Shown: positions 8,526 through 17,117, counted from the stretch's first letter. The stretch is DNA of 64,000 bases from Kineococcus siccus (GCF_009906795.1 NZ_JAAALN010000002.1:16674-80673); one strand, 5' to 3'. The notes: a model not told the origin generated them from the letters alone. Numbers and translations: made by a program.

Positions 8526-9449
8526 GTGACGCTGCACCGCCTGGAGCCCGCCCGCGACCTCGTGACCGACGCCTTCGACCCCGGCCTGGCCCCGGTCCTC
8601 ACGGTGGACCCGGGCGACGAGCTCCTCGTCCGCACGCTGGACGCGGCGGGTCACGTCCGGCGGCAGGAGTTCCCGGGCCAGCGCGCCGAGCGCCTCCTGC
8701 CGGCCGCCGGCGGGCACTGCCTCGCGGGCCCGGTCGCCGTGCGCGGGGCGCAGCCCGGTGACGTCGTCGCGGTGCAGCTGCTCTCGCTGCGCCCGGACGA
8801 CTGGGGCTGGACGGTGGCCGGGGCCCGCGACACCCCGCTGAACCGCCGGCTCGCCACCACCGAGGAGGTGTGGCTGCTGTGGGACGTCGACGCGGACGCG
8901 GGGACCGCCCGCAACCAGTTCGGCCTCCTCGTGGACACCGCGCCCTTCCTCGGGGTGGTCGGCACGACCCCCGCCGAGCCGGGCCGGCACTCCACCGTCC
9001 CCCCGCGCCCGGGGACCGGGGGGAACGTGGACTGCCGCGCGCTCGTCGCCGGCAGCACCCTGCACCTGCCCGTGCAGGTGCCCGGCGCGCTGCTGTGCCT
9101 GGGCGACGGGCACGCGGCCCAGGGCGACGGCGAGGTCGGCGGCACCGCCCTCGAGTGCGGCATGACGACCCGGCTGCGGGTCGACCTCGTGCGCGAGCCC
9201 CCGGTGCCGGGCGTGCACGCGACGACCCCGTCGGAGCGGATCACCTTCGGCTTCGGCACCGACCTCAACGCGGCCACGGAGGACGCGCTCGACGCGATGG
9301 TCACGTGGATCGCGGCCGACCTCGGCGTCGGGCGCTCGACGGCGCTCGCGCTGGCCAGCCCGACCGTCGACCTGCGCATCACCCAGGTCGCGAACGAGAC
9401 GTGGGGCGTGCACGCCGTCCTGGCGCACGACGCGCTGCGCCGCCGTTGA
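8526..9449 (+). CDS. Acetamidase/formamidase family protein
   Basis: The protein has about 307 residues and matches the FmdA/AmdA hydrolase family: an N-terminal half with PGDVVAVQLLSLRPDDWGW, a central metal-site region with PRPGTGGNVDCRALVAGSTL, and LCLGDGHAAQGDGEVGGTAL, in which Asp and His residues bind the catalytic metal. The family hydrolyses short amides to ammonia and acid. I chose the GTG at 8526 because earlier residues are not family-like; a GAGACT hexamer seven bases upstream suggests a leaderless transcript. It stands alone, divergent from the ABM gene, so the natural substrate is not indicated. Confidence 0.86.
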   Translation: MTLHRLEPARDLVTDAFDPGLAPVLTVDPGDELLVRTLDAAGHVRRQEFPGQRAERLLPAAGGHCLAGPVAVRGAQPGDVVAVQLLSLRPDDWGWTVAGARDTPLNRRLATTEEVWLLWDVDADAGTARNQFGLLVDTAPFLGVVGTTPAEPGRHSTVPPRPGTGGNVDCRALVAGSTLHLPVQVPGALLCLGDGHAAQGDGEVGGTALECGMTTRLRVDLVREPPVPGVHATTPSERITFGFGTDLNAATEDALDAMVTWIAADLGVGRSTALALASPTVDLRITQVANETWGVHAVLAHDALRRR

Positions 9450-9542
9450 CGCGCCAGGAACGCCCGGACCGCGCGGGGCGTTGGCACCCTCGCCACCCGA
9501 CAGCAGCGCCGGGCTCCCGTGAGCGACGAACGAGAGGGCCGG

Positions 9543-10418
9543 ATGCACCGCCACTTCAACGGTCTGAAGACCGCCGCGCTGTTCGGCGCGATCTGGGCCG
9601 TCCTGCTGCTGGTCGGGGGCGTGCTCGCCTCCGCGGCGCGCAGCCCCGGGATCATCCTGGTGTTCGCGGTGCTGGGGATCGCCACGTCCGCCTACGGCTA
9701 CTGGCGCTCGGACGCGCTGGCGATCCGGGCCATGCGGGCCCGTCCCGTGTCGGAGGCCGAACAGCCTGCGCTGCACCGCACCGTCCGTGAGCTGTCGACC
9801 ACCGCGCGGCAGCCCATGCCCCGGCTGTTCGTGTCGCCGACGATGGCCCCGAACGCCTTCGCGACGGGCCGCAACCCCGAGAACGCGGCCGTGTGCTGCA
9901 CCGAGGGCATCCTCCAGCTGCTCGACGAGCGCGAGCTTCGGGGAGTCCTGGGGCACGAGCTGATGCACGTCTACAACCGCGACATCCTCACGTCGTCGGT
10001 CGCGGGCGCCCTCGCGGGCGTCATCACGTCCGTCGCGCAGTTCGGCATGCTCTTCGGCGGCGGCCGCGACCAGGAGGGCCGCAGCAACCCCCTGGCGCTG
10101 CTGCTGCTCGCGCTCGCGGCGCCGCTGGCCGCCTCCGTCATCCAGCTCGCCATCTCGCGGACCCGCGAGTACGACGCCGACGAGGACGGCGCGAAGCTCA
10201 CGGGGGACCCGCTGGCCCTGGCGTCCGCGCTGCGCAAGCTCGAGCTGGGCACCCGGCAGCTGCCGCTGCCGCCCGAGCGCGAGCTCGTCAACGCGAGCCA
10301 CATGATGATCGCCAACCCCTTCCGGGGCGGACCAGGCGTGGCGCGGCTGTTCTCGACGCACCCGCCCATGGCCGAGCGCATCGCCCGCCTCGAGGCCCTG
10401 GCCGGCTACCGCCGCTGA
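9543..10418 (+). CDS. htpX: Membrane zinc metalloprotease HtpX
   Basis: This is an M48B membrane protease of about 291 residues in membrane-protein quality control. Two N-terminal membrane helices (about 10-50) precede the catalytic domain with HELMH (HExxH zinc motif), a hydrophobic hairpin around ALAGVITSVAQFGM, and the third-ligand region SRTREYDADEDGAKLTG. The C-terminal FSTHPPMAERIARLEAL is also conserved. I prefer the ATG at 9543, with a GAGAGGG ribosome-binding site and the family-like opening MHRHFNGLKTA, over a GTG at 9519. The gene is monocistronic and convergent with the following hydrolase gene. Confidence 0.92.
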   Translation: MHRHFNGLKTAALFGAIWAVLLLVGGVLASAARSPGIILVFAVLGIATSAYGYWRSDALAIRAMRARPVSEAEQPALHRTVRELSTTARQPMPRLFVSPTMAPNAFATGRNPENAAVCCTEGILQLLDERELRGVLGHELMHVYNRDILTSSVAGALAGVITSVAQFGMLFGGGRDQEGRSNPLALLLLALAAPLAASVIQLAISRTREYDADEDGAKLTGDPLALASALRKLELGTRQLPLPPERELVNASHMMIANPFRGGPGVARLFSTHPPMAERIARLEALAGYRR

Positions 10419-10445
10419 CGGGCGGTCGCCGGCCGGGGCCGCGGC

Positions 10446-11378
10446 TCAGCCGAGCGAGGCCTCGATCCAGTCCAGCGCAGCGCCCCACACGGGCTCACCC
10501 GGGAACAGCGGGTCCCCGTGGGTCGCGCCCTCGATGAGCCGCAGCTCGACCTGGTCGCCCGCGGCGACCGCGAGGTCGGTGAACTCCTGCGCCTGCGACG
10601 GCGGCACGGTGTCGTCGGCCAGCCCGTGCAGCACGAACAGCGGCATGCCGATCGGGACCAGCCGCGCCGGGTCGCCGAGCGCGTAGTGGTCGCCCACCTC
10701 CTCGGGCGTGCCGGCGAAGACGTTGACCACGTTGGGGTCGCTCGCCGCGAGCGTCGTCGGGTGCAGCACACCGGACATCGACCCGGCGAACAGCGGCACG
10801 ACGCGGGGGTCGGAGCCCGGGGCGCCCGACGGCAGCCGCCGGCGCGCTGCGGTCCACATGGCCAGGTGGCCACCCGCGGAGTGGCCCATGACGAGCAGGC
10901 GCGAGGCGTCGACGCCCTGGGCGTCCTGCGCCTCGGCCGCCTGGTCCAGCGCGGTGGCCACGTCGGTGAACGTCCCGGTCCAGCCGCCGCCGTCGTCCAC
11001 GCCGCGGTAGTCGAGGTTGAGCACGGGCCAGCCGCGCCCGACGAGGTCGGCCACGAGGTTGTCGACGTTGCTGCGGTCGGTGCCGACCTGCCAGGCCCCG
11101 CCGTGCACGAGCGCCACGATCCCGTCGCGGCGGTCGCCCTCGGGCAGCCACAGGTCCGAGACCTGCCGGGGGTGCTCGCCGTAGCGGTAGACCGTGCGCT
11201 GCGACTCCTGCAGGCCCTGCGGCAGCGTCGGCGAGCCGTCGATGCGCTCGGGCGTGCTCGGCGTGGCGCTGGGCGTCGGGGTCGGCTCCGGCTCGGGCTC
11301 CTGCGCCGAGCAGGCGCCGGCGAGCAGCGCCGCCCCCGTGAGCAGCGACCCGTGCAGCACGCTGCGGCGGGCGGTCAC
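10446..11378 (-). CDS. Tat-exported lipoprotein alpha/beta hydrolase
   Basis: The 310-residue precursor begins [20 protein letters not shown] followed by Ala-Cys-Ser, so it has a twin-arginine motif and a lipobox-like cysteine near residue 23. A Pro/Thr/Glu linker follows. The hydrolase domain shows ALVHGGAW (oxyanion HGG motif), MGHSAGGH with the nucleophile Ser, [14 protein letters not shown] with the acid Asp, and GATHGDPLF with the catalytic His. This matches the BD-FAE/hormone-sensitive-lipase-like group of surface esterases; substrate unknown. Its GTG overlaps the yajQ stop by 4 bases, so a surface lipoprotein is translationally coupled to a cytosolic protein. Confidence 0.85.
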   Translation of the reverse strand: MTARRSVLHGSLLTGAALLAGACSAQEPEPEPTPTPSATPSTPERIDGSPTLPQGLQESQRTVYRYGEHPRQVSDLWLPEGDRRDGIVALVHGGAWQVGTDRSNVDNLVADLVGRGWPVLNLDYRGVDDGGGWTGTFTDVATALDQAAEAQDAQGVDASRLLVMGHSAGGHLAMWTAARRRLPSGAPGSDPRVVPLFAGSMSGVLHPTTLAASDPNVVNVFAGTPEEVGDHYALGDPARLVPIGMPLFVLHGLADDTVPPSQAQEFTDLAVAAGDQVELRLIEGATHGDPLFPGEPVWGAALDWIEASLG

Positions 11379-11866
11379 CGGTAGTTGACGAACTGGAGGG
11401 CGACGTCGAGGTCGGCGCCCTTGAGCAGCGCGATGACCTCCTGCAGGTCGTCCCGGTTCTTGGAGCTCACCCGCATCTCGTCGCCCGTGATCTGCGTCTT
11501 GACGCCCTTGGGCCCCGAGTCGCGGACGATCTTGCCGATCTTCTTCGCGACGTCCTGCTCCAGACCCTCCTTGAGGGTCGCGGTGATGCGGTACTCCTTG
11601 CCCGACGGCGCCGGGTCGCCCGTCTCGAGCGCCTTGAGCGAGACGCCCCGCTTGATCAGCTTGGTCTGCAGCACGTCGAGCACGGCCTTCACGCGGTCCT
11701 CGGAGCTGGCGACCATGAGGATGGCCTCGCCGCTCCAGCGGACGTCCGCGTCGGTCCCCTTGAAGTCGTAGCGCTGCTGGATCTCCTTCGCCGCCTGGTT
11801 CAGGGCGTTGTCGACCTCCTGGCGGTCGATCTTGCTGACGACGTCGAACGACGACTCGCTGGCCAC
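11375..11866 (-). CDS. yajQ: YajQ/UPF0234 family nucleotide-binding protein
   Basis: The protein has 163 residues. It opens [20 protein letters not shown] and continues [23 protein letters not shown] and [24 protein letters not shown] blocks typical of YajQ, which folds as two ferredoxin-like repeats. Family members bind nucleotides or RNA, and some have been described as cyclic-di-GMP effectors; the role here is not known. The GTG at 11866 has a GAGGAGG ribosome-binding site. It is first of a two-gene unit with the Tat lipoprotein hydrolase and divergent from the tRNA cluster. Confidence 0.9.
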   Translation of the reverse strand: MASESSFDVVSKIDRQEVDNALNQAAKEIQQRYDFKGTDADVRWSGEAILMVASSEDRVKAVLDVLQTKLIKRGVSLKALETGDPAPSGKEYRITATLKEGLEQDVAKKIGKIVRDSGPKGVKTQITGDEMRVSSKNRDDLQEVIALLKGADLDVALQFVNYR

Positions 11867-11958
11867 GCGGGAGCCCTCCTCGGTGCGGTGTCCCGGGTGC
11901 GTCCCCCGGGGTCCCTCCGCCCGGCGCACCGGTGGCGCGCAGCACGCGGAGGAGTTGC

Positions 11959-11964
11959 TATCCT
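11959..11964 (+). promoter_or_regulatory. Possible -10 of the tRNA-Tyr gene
   Basis: TATCCT sits 28 bases before the mature 5' end of tRNA-Tyr in an otherwise GC-rich gap. No consensus -35 is visible at the right spacing. Confidence 0.35.
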
Positions 11965-11992
11965 CTCACCGCACCTGCTTCGCCGGGTGCAC

Positions 11993-12073
11993 GGCGGGTT
12001 GCCCGAGCGGCCAAAGGGAGCGGATTGTAAATCCGCCGGCACAGCCTACGTTGGTTCGAATCCATCACCCGCC
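11993..12073 (+). tRNA. tRNA-Tyr (GTA)
   Basis: Acceptor GGCGGGT pairs with ACCCGCC. The anticodon arm GCGGA-TTGTAAA-TCCGC presents GTA, and a long variable arm, expected for class II tRNA-Tyr, lies before the T arm with TTCGAAT. The 3' CCA is not encoded (the next bases are ACG), so a CCA-adding enzyme must finish it. Confidence 0.95.
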
Positions 12074-12083
12074 ACGTCGCGAA

Positions 12084-12115
12084 GCGACCCGGAGCCGTCT
12101 GCGGCTCCGGGTCGC
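12084..12115 (+). terminator. Hairpin terminator after tRNA-Tyr
   Basis: A perfect 14-bp stem (12084-12097 with 12102-12115) closes a TCTG loop just downstream of tRNA-Tyr. There is no T-run, as is usual for GC-rich actinobacterial terminators. A TAGGCT hexamer at 12122-12127 then provides a possible -10 for tRNA-Thr. Confidence 0.75.
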
Positions 12116-12152
12116 GGCGTGTAGGCTCTCCGAGCGTCACGCGACGTGACCG

Positions 12153-12224
<72 letters not shown>

Positions 12225-12261
12225 CGCAGCACCGGCGGGCTCCTGCCCGGCGGGACCGCGG

Positions 12262-12335
12262 GGCGGAGTAGCTCAGTTGGTTAGAGCGAACGGCTCATAA
12301 TCGTTAGGTCGCCGGTTCGAGTCCGGCCTCCGCTA
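12262..12335 (+). tRNA. tRNA-Met (CAT)
   Basis: The anticodon loop CTCATAA gives CAT. The acceptor stem begins GGCGGAG and closes with a G-U first pair rather than the C-A mismatch of initiator tRNA, so this is most likely elongator tRNA-Met. A lysidine-type tRNA-Ile cannot be fully excluded by eye, but a tRNA-Met directly before rpmG is the usual actinobacterial arrangement. CCA is not encoded. Confidence 0.9.
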
Positions 12336-12343
12336 CCCCAGAG

Positions 12344-12368
12344 ACGGCCGCCCCCCGTGGGCGGCCGT
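12344..12368 (+). terminator. Hairpin terminator after tRNA-Met
   Basis: A perfect 10-bp stem (12344-12353 with 12359-12368) and five-base loop follow tRNA-Met by eight bases and separate it from rpmG. Confidence 0.65.
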
Positions 12369-12400
12369 TCCACGTGCCCCGGGCACCACGCCCGGGCGCG

Positions 12401-12406
12401 TACCCT
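12401..12406 (+). promoter_or_regulatory. Possible -10 of rpmG
   Basis: TACCCT lies about 65 bases before the rpmG GTG and just after the tRNA-Met terminator. No recognisable -35 is present. Confidence 0.35.
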
Positions 12407-12471
12407 GGGCCGAGATCGCGGCGCGTCGCTCGTCGCCCGCCGGACCGAGAACCTGAGAGAGGCACCCAGCC

Positions 12472-12639
12472 GTGGCCAAGACGACTGACGTCCGCCCGAA
12501 GATCACGCTCGCCTGCACGGAGTGCAAGGAGCGGAACTACATCACGAAGAAGAACCGTCGGAACGACCCCGACCGGCTCGACCTCGCCAAGTTCTGCCCG
12601 CGCTGCGGCAAGAAGACCACGCACCGCGAGACCCGCTGA
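12472..12639 (+). CDS. rpmG: Large-subunit ribosomal protein bL33 (zinc form)
   Basis: This 55-residue basic protein of the 50S E-site region begins [19 protein letters not shown]. Two CxxC pairs (CTEC and CPRC) form the zinc ribbon, so this is the zinc-dependent paralogue type; a cysteine-free copy, if present, lies elsewhere. The GTG at 12472 is preceded by GAGAGAGG. The position after tRNA-Met and before the MaoC pair matches other actinobacteria, including the rpmG2-hadAB region of mycobacteria. Confidence 0.96.
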   Translation: MAKTTDVRPKITLACTECKERNYITKKNRRNDPDRLDLAKFCPRCGKKTTHRETR

Positions 12640-12653
12640 CCTCTCCGCCCCGC

Positions 12654-13115
12654 GTGGCCGCCCCCACCGTCGACGAGTCCTTCCAGGGCCGGGTGTACCC
12701 GGCCCGTCCGGCGGGGACCGTCACCGCCGACGCCGTGCGGGCCTTCGCCCGCGCGGTGCACGCCGCGGACCCCGTCCACCACGACGCGGCCGCGGCGCGT
12801 GCGGCGGGGTACGCCGACGTCGTGGCGCCGCCCACGTTCGCGGTGACGCTGGCGCAGCGCGCCGAGGCCGTCTTCGTCGAGGACCCGCAGGCGGGCATCG
12901 ACTTCTCGCGCGTCGTGCACGGCGAGGAGCAGTTCGTCCACCACCGCCCCGTCGTGGCCGGTGACGAGCTCACCGCGGAGCTGCACGTCGACCGCGTCCG
13001 CGTGGTCCGCGGCAACGCCATGGTCACCACGCGCGTGGAGCTCGCGGCCGCCGACGGTCCCGTCTGCACCGTGACGTCCATGCTCGTGGTGCGCGCCCCG
13101 GAGGAGCAGCCGTGA
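12654..13115 (+). CDS. MaoC-fold dehydratase, HadA-like subunit
   Basis: The protein has 153 residues with the FAS1-type dehydratase layout: an N-terminal helix-strand region DESFQGRVYPA, then AADPVHHDAAAARAAGYADV and VAPPTFAVTLAQ, and the hot-dog strands EEQFVHHRPVVAGDEL. In mycobacteria the equivalent HadA recruits substrate for HadB, which carries the catalytic dyad in (3R)-hydroxyacyl-ACP dehydration. The GTG at 12654 lies 15 bases after rpmG, and its stop overlaps the next gene by 4 bases, as expected for subunits of one heterodimer. The acyl substrate in this organism is not indicated. Confidence 0.82.
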   Translation: MAAPTVDESFQGRVYPARPAGTVTADAVRAFARAVHAADPVHHDAAAARAAGYADVVAPPTFAVTLAQRAEAVFVEDPQAGIDFSRVVHGEEQFVHHRPVVAGDELTAELHVDRVRVVRGNAMVTTRVELAAADGPVCTVTSMLVVRAPEEQP

Positions 13116-13534
13116 CCGTCGCCTTCGACGCGGCCGGCGTCGGGACGACCCTGCCCGCCACCCGCTTCGAGCTGACCCGCGCCGACCTCCGGGCCTACGC
13201 CGAGGCCAGCGGGGACCGGAACCCCATCCACCTCGACGCCGACGTCGCCCGGTCGGTGGGGCTGCCCGACGTCATCGCCCACGGCATGCTCACCATGGGT
13301 CTCGGGGGCTCGGTCGTCACCGCCTGGGCGGGGGACCCGGGAGCCGTCGTCTCCTACGCGACCCGCTTCACCCAGCCGGTCGTCGTGCCCGCCACGGGGG
13401 CCGCCGCCGTCGACGTCACGGGGACCGTGGTCGCCGTCGACGCGGCCGCCCGCACGGTGGCCGTCGACCTCACCGTCACGAGCGCCGGCGTCAAGGTCCT
13501 GGGCCGGGCGCGAGCGGTCGTCCGGCTCCCGTGA
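13112..13534 (+). CDS. MaoC-fold dehydratase, HadB-like catalytic subunit
   Basis: The 140-residue hot-dog protein carries the hydratase-2 motif ASGDRNPIHLDADVARSVGL, whose Asp and His form the catalytic dyad, followed by PDVIAHGMLTMGL. It probably pairs with the preceding HadA-like subunit to dehydrate (3R)-hydroxyacyl thioesters. The ATG-less GTG start overlaps the upstream stop, and its own stop overlaps the MFS transporter start, so four genes from the HadA-like gene to murB are chained by 4-base overlaps. Confidence 0.87.
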   Translation: MTVAFDAAGVGTTLPATRFELTRADLRAYAEASGDRNPIHLDADVARSVGLPDVIAHGMLTMGLGGSVVTAWAGDPGAVVSYATRFTQPVVVPATGAAAVDVTGTVVAVDAAARTVAVDLTVTSAGVKVLGRARAVVRLP

Positions 13535-14757
13535 GCACGGCCGCCGTCCCGCGCGACGCGCTGCGCGCCCGCACCGCGGTCTACGCCGCCTTCGCCGTCA
13601 ACGGGTTCGCGCTGGCCTCCTGGGTGGCCCGCATCCCCTCGGCCCGCCAGGCGCTCGACCTGACGCCGGGCGACCTCGGGCTGCTGCTGCTGGCCGGCTC
13701 CTTCGGCTCGGTGGCCACCATGCCCGTCGCCGGGGCGGTCGTCATGCGCCTCGGCCGCGCCCGCACCGTGACGGCCGCCGGCGCCACCGTCGCCTCCGGC
13801 CTGGCCCTGCTGGCCCTCGCGGTCGACGGCCTGGCGGACGTCTGGCTGGCCGGCGCGGCGCTGGTCGTCGTGGGCGCGGGCATCGCGGCCTGGGACGTGG
13901 CCATGAACGTCGAGGGCGCGGCCGTGGAGCGGCGGCTGGACCGGGCGATCATGTCGCGCTTCCACGCCGCCTTCAGCTTCGGCACGGTCCTCGCGGCCGG
14001 CCTCGCGGTCCTGCTCGTGCGCGCCGGGGTCCCCACCTGGCTGCACCTGTCGGTCGTCGCCGTGCTCGCCGCGAGTGGCGCGGCCCTCGCCGCCCGCGCC
14101 TTCCTGCGCGCGCCCACCGCGGCCGAGACCGCGGAGGCCTCCCGGGGGATCGGCCTGCGCCGGGCCTGGCGCGAACCCCGGACCCTGCTCATCGGGCTCA
14201 TGGTGCTGTGCATGGCGTTCGTCGAGGGCAGTGCCAACGACTGGCTGGCCGTGGCCCTCGAGGACGGGTACGGCACCTCCACCGACGTCGGGGTCGCCGG
14301 CTTCGCGGTGTTCGTGACGGCCATGACCGCGGGCCGGCTCCTGGGTCCCGTCCTCCTCGACCGCCTCGGGCGGGTGGTGGCCCTGCGCGCGTGCGCGGCG
14401 CTGGCCGTGGCCGGCGTCCTGCTCTTCGTCCTCGCACCGTCGGTGCCCCTCGCGGTCGTGGGCGCGGCCTGCTGGGGCGTGGGCGCCTCGCTCGGGTTCC
14501 CCCTCGGCATGAGCGCCGCCGCCGACGAGGAGGTCAACGCGGCCGCCCGGGTCAGCGTCGTGTCCTCGGTCGGCTACGCGGCGTTCCTCGCCGGCCCCCC
14601 GCTGCTGGGGCAGCTGGGCGACCGGGTCGGCGTCCTGTCGGCCCTGCTCGCGGCGGCCGTGGCCGCGGCCGTCGCCCTCGTGCTCTCCGGCGTGGCGCGC
14701 CCGCACGCCGACGGCACCGAGCTGAGCTCGGCGCGGACCCCCGCGCGGTCGTCGTGA
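13531..14757 (+). CDS. Major facilitator superfamily transporter
   Basis: This 408-residue protein has about twelve hydrophobic segments in two halves. It starts FAVNGFALASWVARIPSARQ, has GDLGLLLLAGSFGSV before the second segment and WDVAMNVEGAAVERRLDRAI in the first half, a pattern seen in YbjJ-like MFS proteins found beside murB in other actinomycetes. No substrate can be deduced. It is coupled by 4-base overlaps to the HadB-like gene upstream and to murB downstream. Confidence 0.85.
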   Translation: MSTAAVPRDALRARTAVYAAFAVNGFALASWVARIPSARQALDLTPGDLGLLLLAGSFGSVATMPVAGAVVMRLGRARTVTAAGATVASGLALLALAVDGLADVWLAGAALVVVGAGIAAWDVAMNVEGAAVERRLDRAIMSRFHAAFSFGTVLAAGLAVLLVRAGVPTWLHLSVVAVLAASGAALAARAFLRAPTAAETAEASRGIGLRRAWREPRTLLIGLMVLCMAFVEGSANDWLAVALEDGYGTSTDVGVAGFAVFVTAMTAGRLLGPVLLDRLGRVVALRACAALAVAGVLLFVLAPSVPLAVVGAACWGVGASLGFPLGMSAAADEEVNAAARVSVVSSVGYAAFLAGPPLLGQLGDRVGVLSALLAAAVAAAVALVLSGVARPHADGTELSSARTPARSS

Positions 14758-15833
14758 GCGCCGTGGCGCTCGCGGACCTCACGACCTTCCGGCTGGGCGG
14801 GCCGGCGCGCCGCTGCGTCGAGGCGCGCACCGAGACCGAGCTGGTGGACGCGGTCGCCCACGCCGACGCGGCGGGGGAGCCGCTGCTGCTCGTGGCCGGC
14901 GGGTCCAACCTCCTGGTCGCCGACGAGGGCTTCGACGGCACCGTCGTGCGGATCGCGACGTCCGGGGTGCGCTTCGGCAGCGAGGACGTGTGCAGCGGCT
15001 CGTTCGTCACCGCGGCCGCGGGCGAGGACTGGGACGCGTTCGTCGCGACCGTCGTCGAGCGCGGCTGCGCGGGCGTCGAGGCGATGGCGGGCGTGCCCGG
15101 CTCGGTGGGCGCGACCCCCGTGCAGAACGTCGGCGCGTACGGCCAGGAGGTCTCGCAGACGCTCGCGAGCGTGCGGACCTACGACCGCGTGGACCGCCGG
15201 GTGCGCACGCTGGCGGCCGGCGACCTCCGGTTCGGCTACCGCACGTCGCTGCTCAAGACCTCCCGCGTCGCGCTCGCCGGCCCGCACGCCGAGAGCCGCT
15301 ACGTCGTGCTCGACGTCACCTTCCAGCTCGTCCTCGCGGGTGGCGTCTCGGCCCCCGTGGCCTACCCCGAGCTGGCCCGCGCGCTCGGCGTGGAGGTCGG
15401 TCAGCGCTCGACCGTGACCGCCGTGCGCGACGCCGTCCTCCGCCTGCGCGCCGCCAAGGGCATGGTCCTCGACCCCGCCGACCACGACACGTGGAGCGCC
15501 GGGTCCTTCTTCACCAACCCCGTCCTGACCGAGGAGGAGGCCGCCGCGCTGCCCGCGGGGGCACCGCGCTTCGGCGCCGGCGCCGACCCGGAGGGGCGGC
15601 CGCTGGTCAAGACGAGCGCGGCCTGGCTCATCGACCGCGCCGGGTACGCCAAGGGCCACGGCTCGCCCGGGCCGGCGACCCTGTCGACCAAGCACACGCT
15701 CGCGCTGACCAACCGCGGCGACGCGCGCACGGCCGACGTCCTGGACCTGGCCCGCGAGGTCGCCGCCGGGGTCGAGCGGGCCTTCGGCGTGCGGATCGTC
15801 AACGAGCCCGTGCTGGTGGGCTGCTCGCTCTGA
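14754..15833 (+). CDS. murB: UDP-N-acetylenolpyruvoylglucosamine reductase
   Basis: MurB (359 residues) reduces UDP-GlcNAc-enolpyruvate to UDP-MurNAc with NADPH and FAD in peptidoglycan precursor synthesis. Visible landmarks are LTTFRLGGPARR, the FAD motif VAGGSNLLVADEGF, GVEAMAGVPGSVGATPVQNV, the YRTSLLK substrate loop, and AGSFFTNPV with the catalytic serine, followed by KTSAAWLIDRAGYAKGHG. The length and presence of the YRxS loop indicate a type I enzyme. It starts with a GTG inside the MFS stop. Its last 35 bases overlap the 3' end of a GntR gene on the other strand. Confidence 0.95.
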   Translation: MSAVALADLTTFRLGGPARRCVEARTETELVDAVAHADAAGEPLLLVAGGSNLLVADEGFDGTVVRIATSGVRFGSEDVCSGSFVTAAAGEDWDAFVATVVERGCAGVEAMAGVPGSVGATPVQNVGAYGQEVSQTLASVRTYDRVDRRVRTLAAGDLRFGYRTSLLKTSRVALAGPHAESRYVVLDVTFQLVLAGGVSAPVAYPELARALGVEVGQRSTVTAVRDAVLRLRAAKGMVLDPADHDTWSAGSFFTNPVLTEEEAAALPAGAPRFGAGADPEGRPLVKTSAAWLIDRAGYAKGHGSPGPATLSTKHTLALTNRGDARTADVLDLAREVAAGVERAFGVRIVNEPVLVGCSL

Positions 15834-16191
15834 CGGCGAGGGCGCCGCGCACGACGTCCAGGGCCTGCTCCGGGGTCAGTCCCGAGCTCAGGGCCCGCTC
15901 GACGAAGCCCTCGGCCGCCCACCGCACGTCCTCCTCGACGCGGGCGGCCCGCGCCACGACCGTGCCGGTGCGCCGCCGGGAGACCACGGTGCCCTCCGCC
16001 TCGAGCTCGCGGTAGGCGCGCTGCACCGTGCCGAGGGCCAGGCCGAGGTCCGCGGCCAGCGTCCGGGCGGCGGGCAGCCGGTCGCCCGCCGCGAGCGCCC
16101 CGGTCGTCGTGAGCGTCGTGACCTGGCGGCGCAGCTGCTCGTAGACGGGGACGGCGGAGGCGGCGTCGACGACGACGCGCAGCTCGCTCAC
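15799..16191 (-). CDS. GntR-family regulator, YtrA-type (short)
   Basis: The 130-residue protein has a winged helix at about residues 10-75: VPVYEQLRRQVTTL, DRLPAARTLAADLGLALGTV and QRAYRELEAEGTVVSRRRTG, the classic GntR DNA-binding pattern. The short C-terminal helix region (about 80-120) lacks a ligand domain, as in the YtrA subfamily, which usually controls adjacent membrane-protein genes. Its GTG overlaps the stop of the upstream membrane gene. It ends inside murB on the opposite strand. A palindromic site upstream of the pair is a likely autoregulatory target. Confidence 0.88.
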   Translation of the reverse strand: MSELRVVVDAASAVPVYEQLRRQVTTLTTTGALAAGDRLPAARTLAADLGLALGTVQRAYRELEAEGTVVSRRRTGTVVARAARVEEDVRWAAEGFVERALSSGLTPEQALDVVRGALAVRASSPPARAR

Positions 16192-17084
16192 GCGCGCACC
16201 GCGCGGGCCGGGACGAGCAGGACGGCCAGGGCCGCCAGCGCGAGGACGGCTCCGGCGAGGGCCACCGCCGTGCTCGTGGTCGTCCACAGCGCCCCGGGCC
16301 CGTCGGTGTGCCAGGTGCCGTCGACGGCCCAGTGGACGTCGAGGCCGCGCGCCGCGAGTCCGCCGAGCACCAGCAGCGCCGCGGCAGTCGCGGCCGTGGC
16401 CGCGGTCGAGACGCGGAGCACCCGGTGCGCGGCGGCCCGGCGCAGCGTCCCGTCGGTCGCGGCGTCGGCGCCCGCGGCGGCGGGCCGGTGAGGCACCCGG
16501 ACCAGCAGGGCCGCCGTGAGCAGGGCCACGACGAGCACGCCCACGGCGATCGGCGCGGCGTAGAAGGCGCCGGGGAACGGCCCGCGGGTCGAGGCCGCGA
16601 GCCCGTCGGCGGCCCGCCAGCCGATCGCCCGTCCGGTGCCGTCGGCGAGGAGCGTGCCCGCGACGCACACGAGGAGAGCCACGGCGACGCTCGCCGCGTA
16701 GGCCAACAGCAGGCCGCGCGGCGCGTCGGCGCGCACGGACCGCACGGCGAGCCGCGCGCTGCGCACGCGCTGCCGCGGTCGCGGCCAGGTGAGCTCGCCG
16801 ACGAGGAGGACGAGAGCGTGCGCGGCCGCCGCGGCCAACGGCGTGACGGCCACGAGCTGGGTGCGGCGCAGGCTGTCCTGGGGCAGGGACGTGCCGACGA
16901 CGAGCAGGGTGCCCGCGACCGCCAGGGCGGCGAGCGCGAGGGCTGCACCGCGCCGCCGGGCCGCGGCCACCGGCAGCGGGAGCCGCCCCGCGGGGACGCG
17001 GCGGGCGAGCAGGAAGCCGGCCACACCGGCTCCGCCCACCAGCAGGAGCAGCAGCGGGGCGGCGAGCAGCAGCGGTCCGAACAC
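16188..17084 (-). CDS. Polytopic membrane protein of unknown function, partner of the GntR gene
   Basis: I do not recognise the family. The 298-residue protein has about seven or eight hydrophobic segments and an unusual hydrophilic section, residues near 240-270, with HWAVDGTWHTDG between segments, faintly like the HWxxxG element of DUF1648 proteins. I chose the GTG at 17084 because a perfect GAGGAGG sits five bases upstream; upstream ATGs at 17144 and 17129 lack a ribosome-binding site and would add a non-hydrophobic leader overlapping the palindrome. It is co-transcribed with the YtrA-type regulator, which suggests a stress-induced membrane function. Confidence 0.7.
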   Translation of the reverse strand: MFGPLLLAAPLLLLLVGGAGVAGFLLARRVPAGRLPLPVAAARRRGAALALAALAVAGTLLVVGTSLPQDSLRRTQLVAVTPLAAAAAHALVLLVGELTWPRPRQRVRSARLAVRSVRADAPRGLLLAYAASVAVALLVCVAGTLLADGTGRAIGWRAADGLAASTRGPFPGAFYAAPIAVGVLVVALLTAALLVRVPHRPAAAGADAATDGTLRRAAAHRVLRVSTAATAATAAALLVLGGLAARGLDVHWAVDGTWHTDGPGALWTTTSTAVALAGAVLALAALAVLLVPARAVRA

Positions 17085-17117
17085 GAAGGCCTCCTCGGTC
17101 GGGTCGAGGACCCGGTC

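Noticed and set aside
12262..12335. Initiator tRNA-fMet
   Set aside because: The first acceptor pair is G-U, not the C-A mismatch of initiators, and the three-G-C anticodon stem signature is absent.
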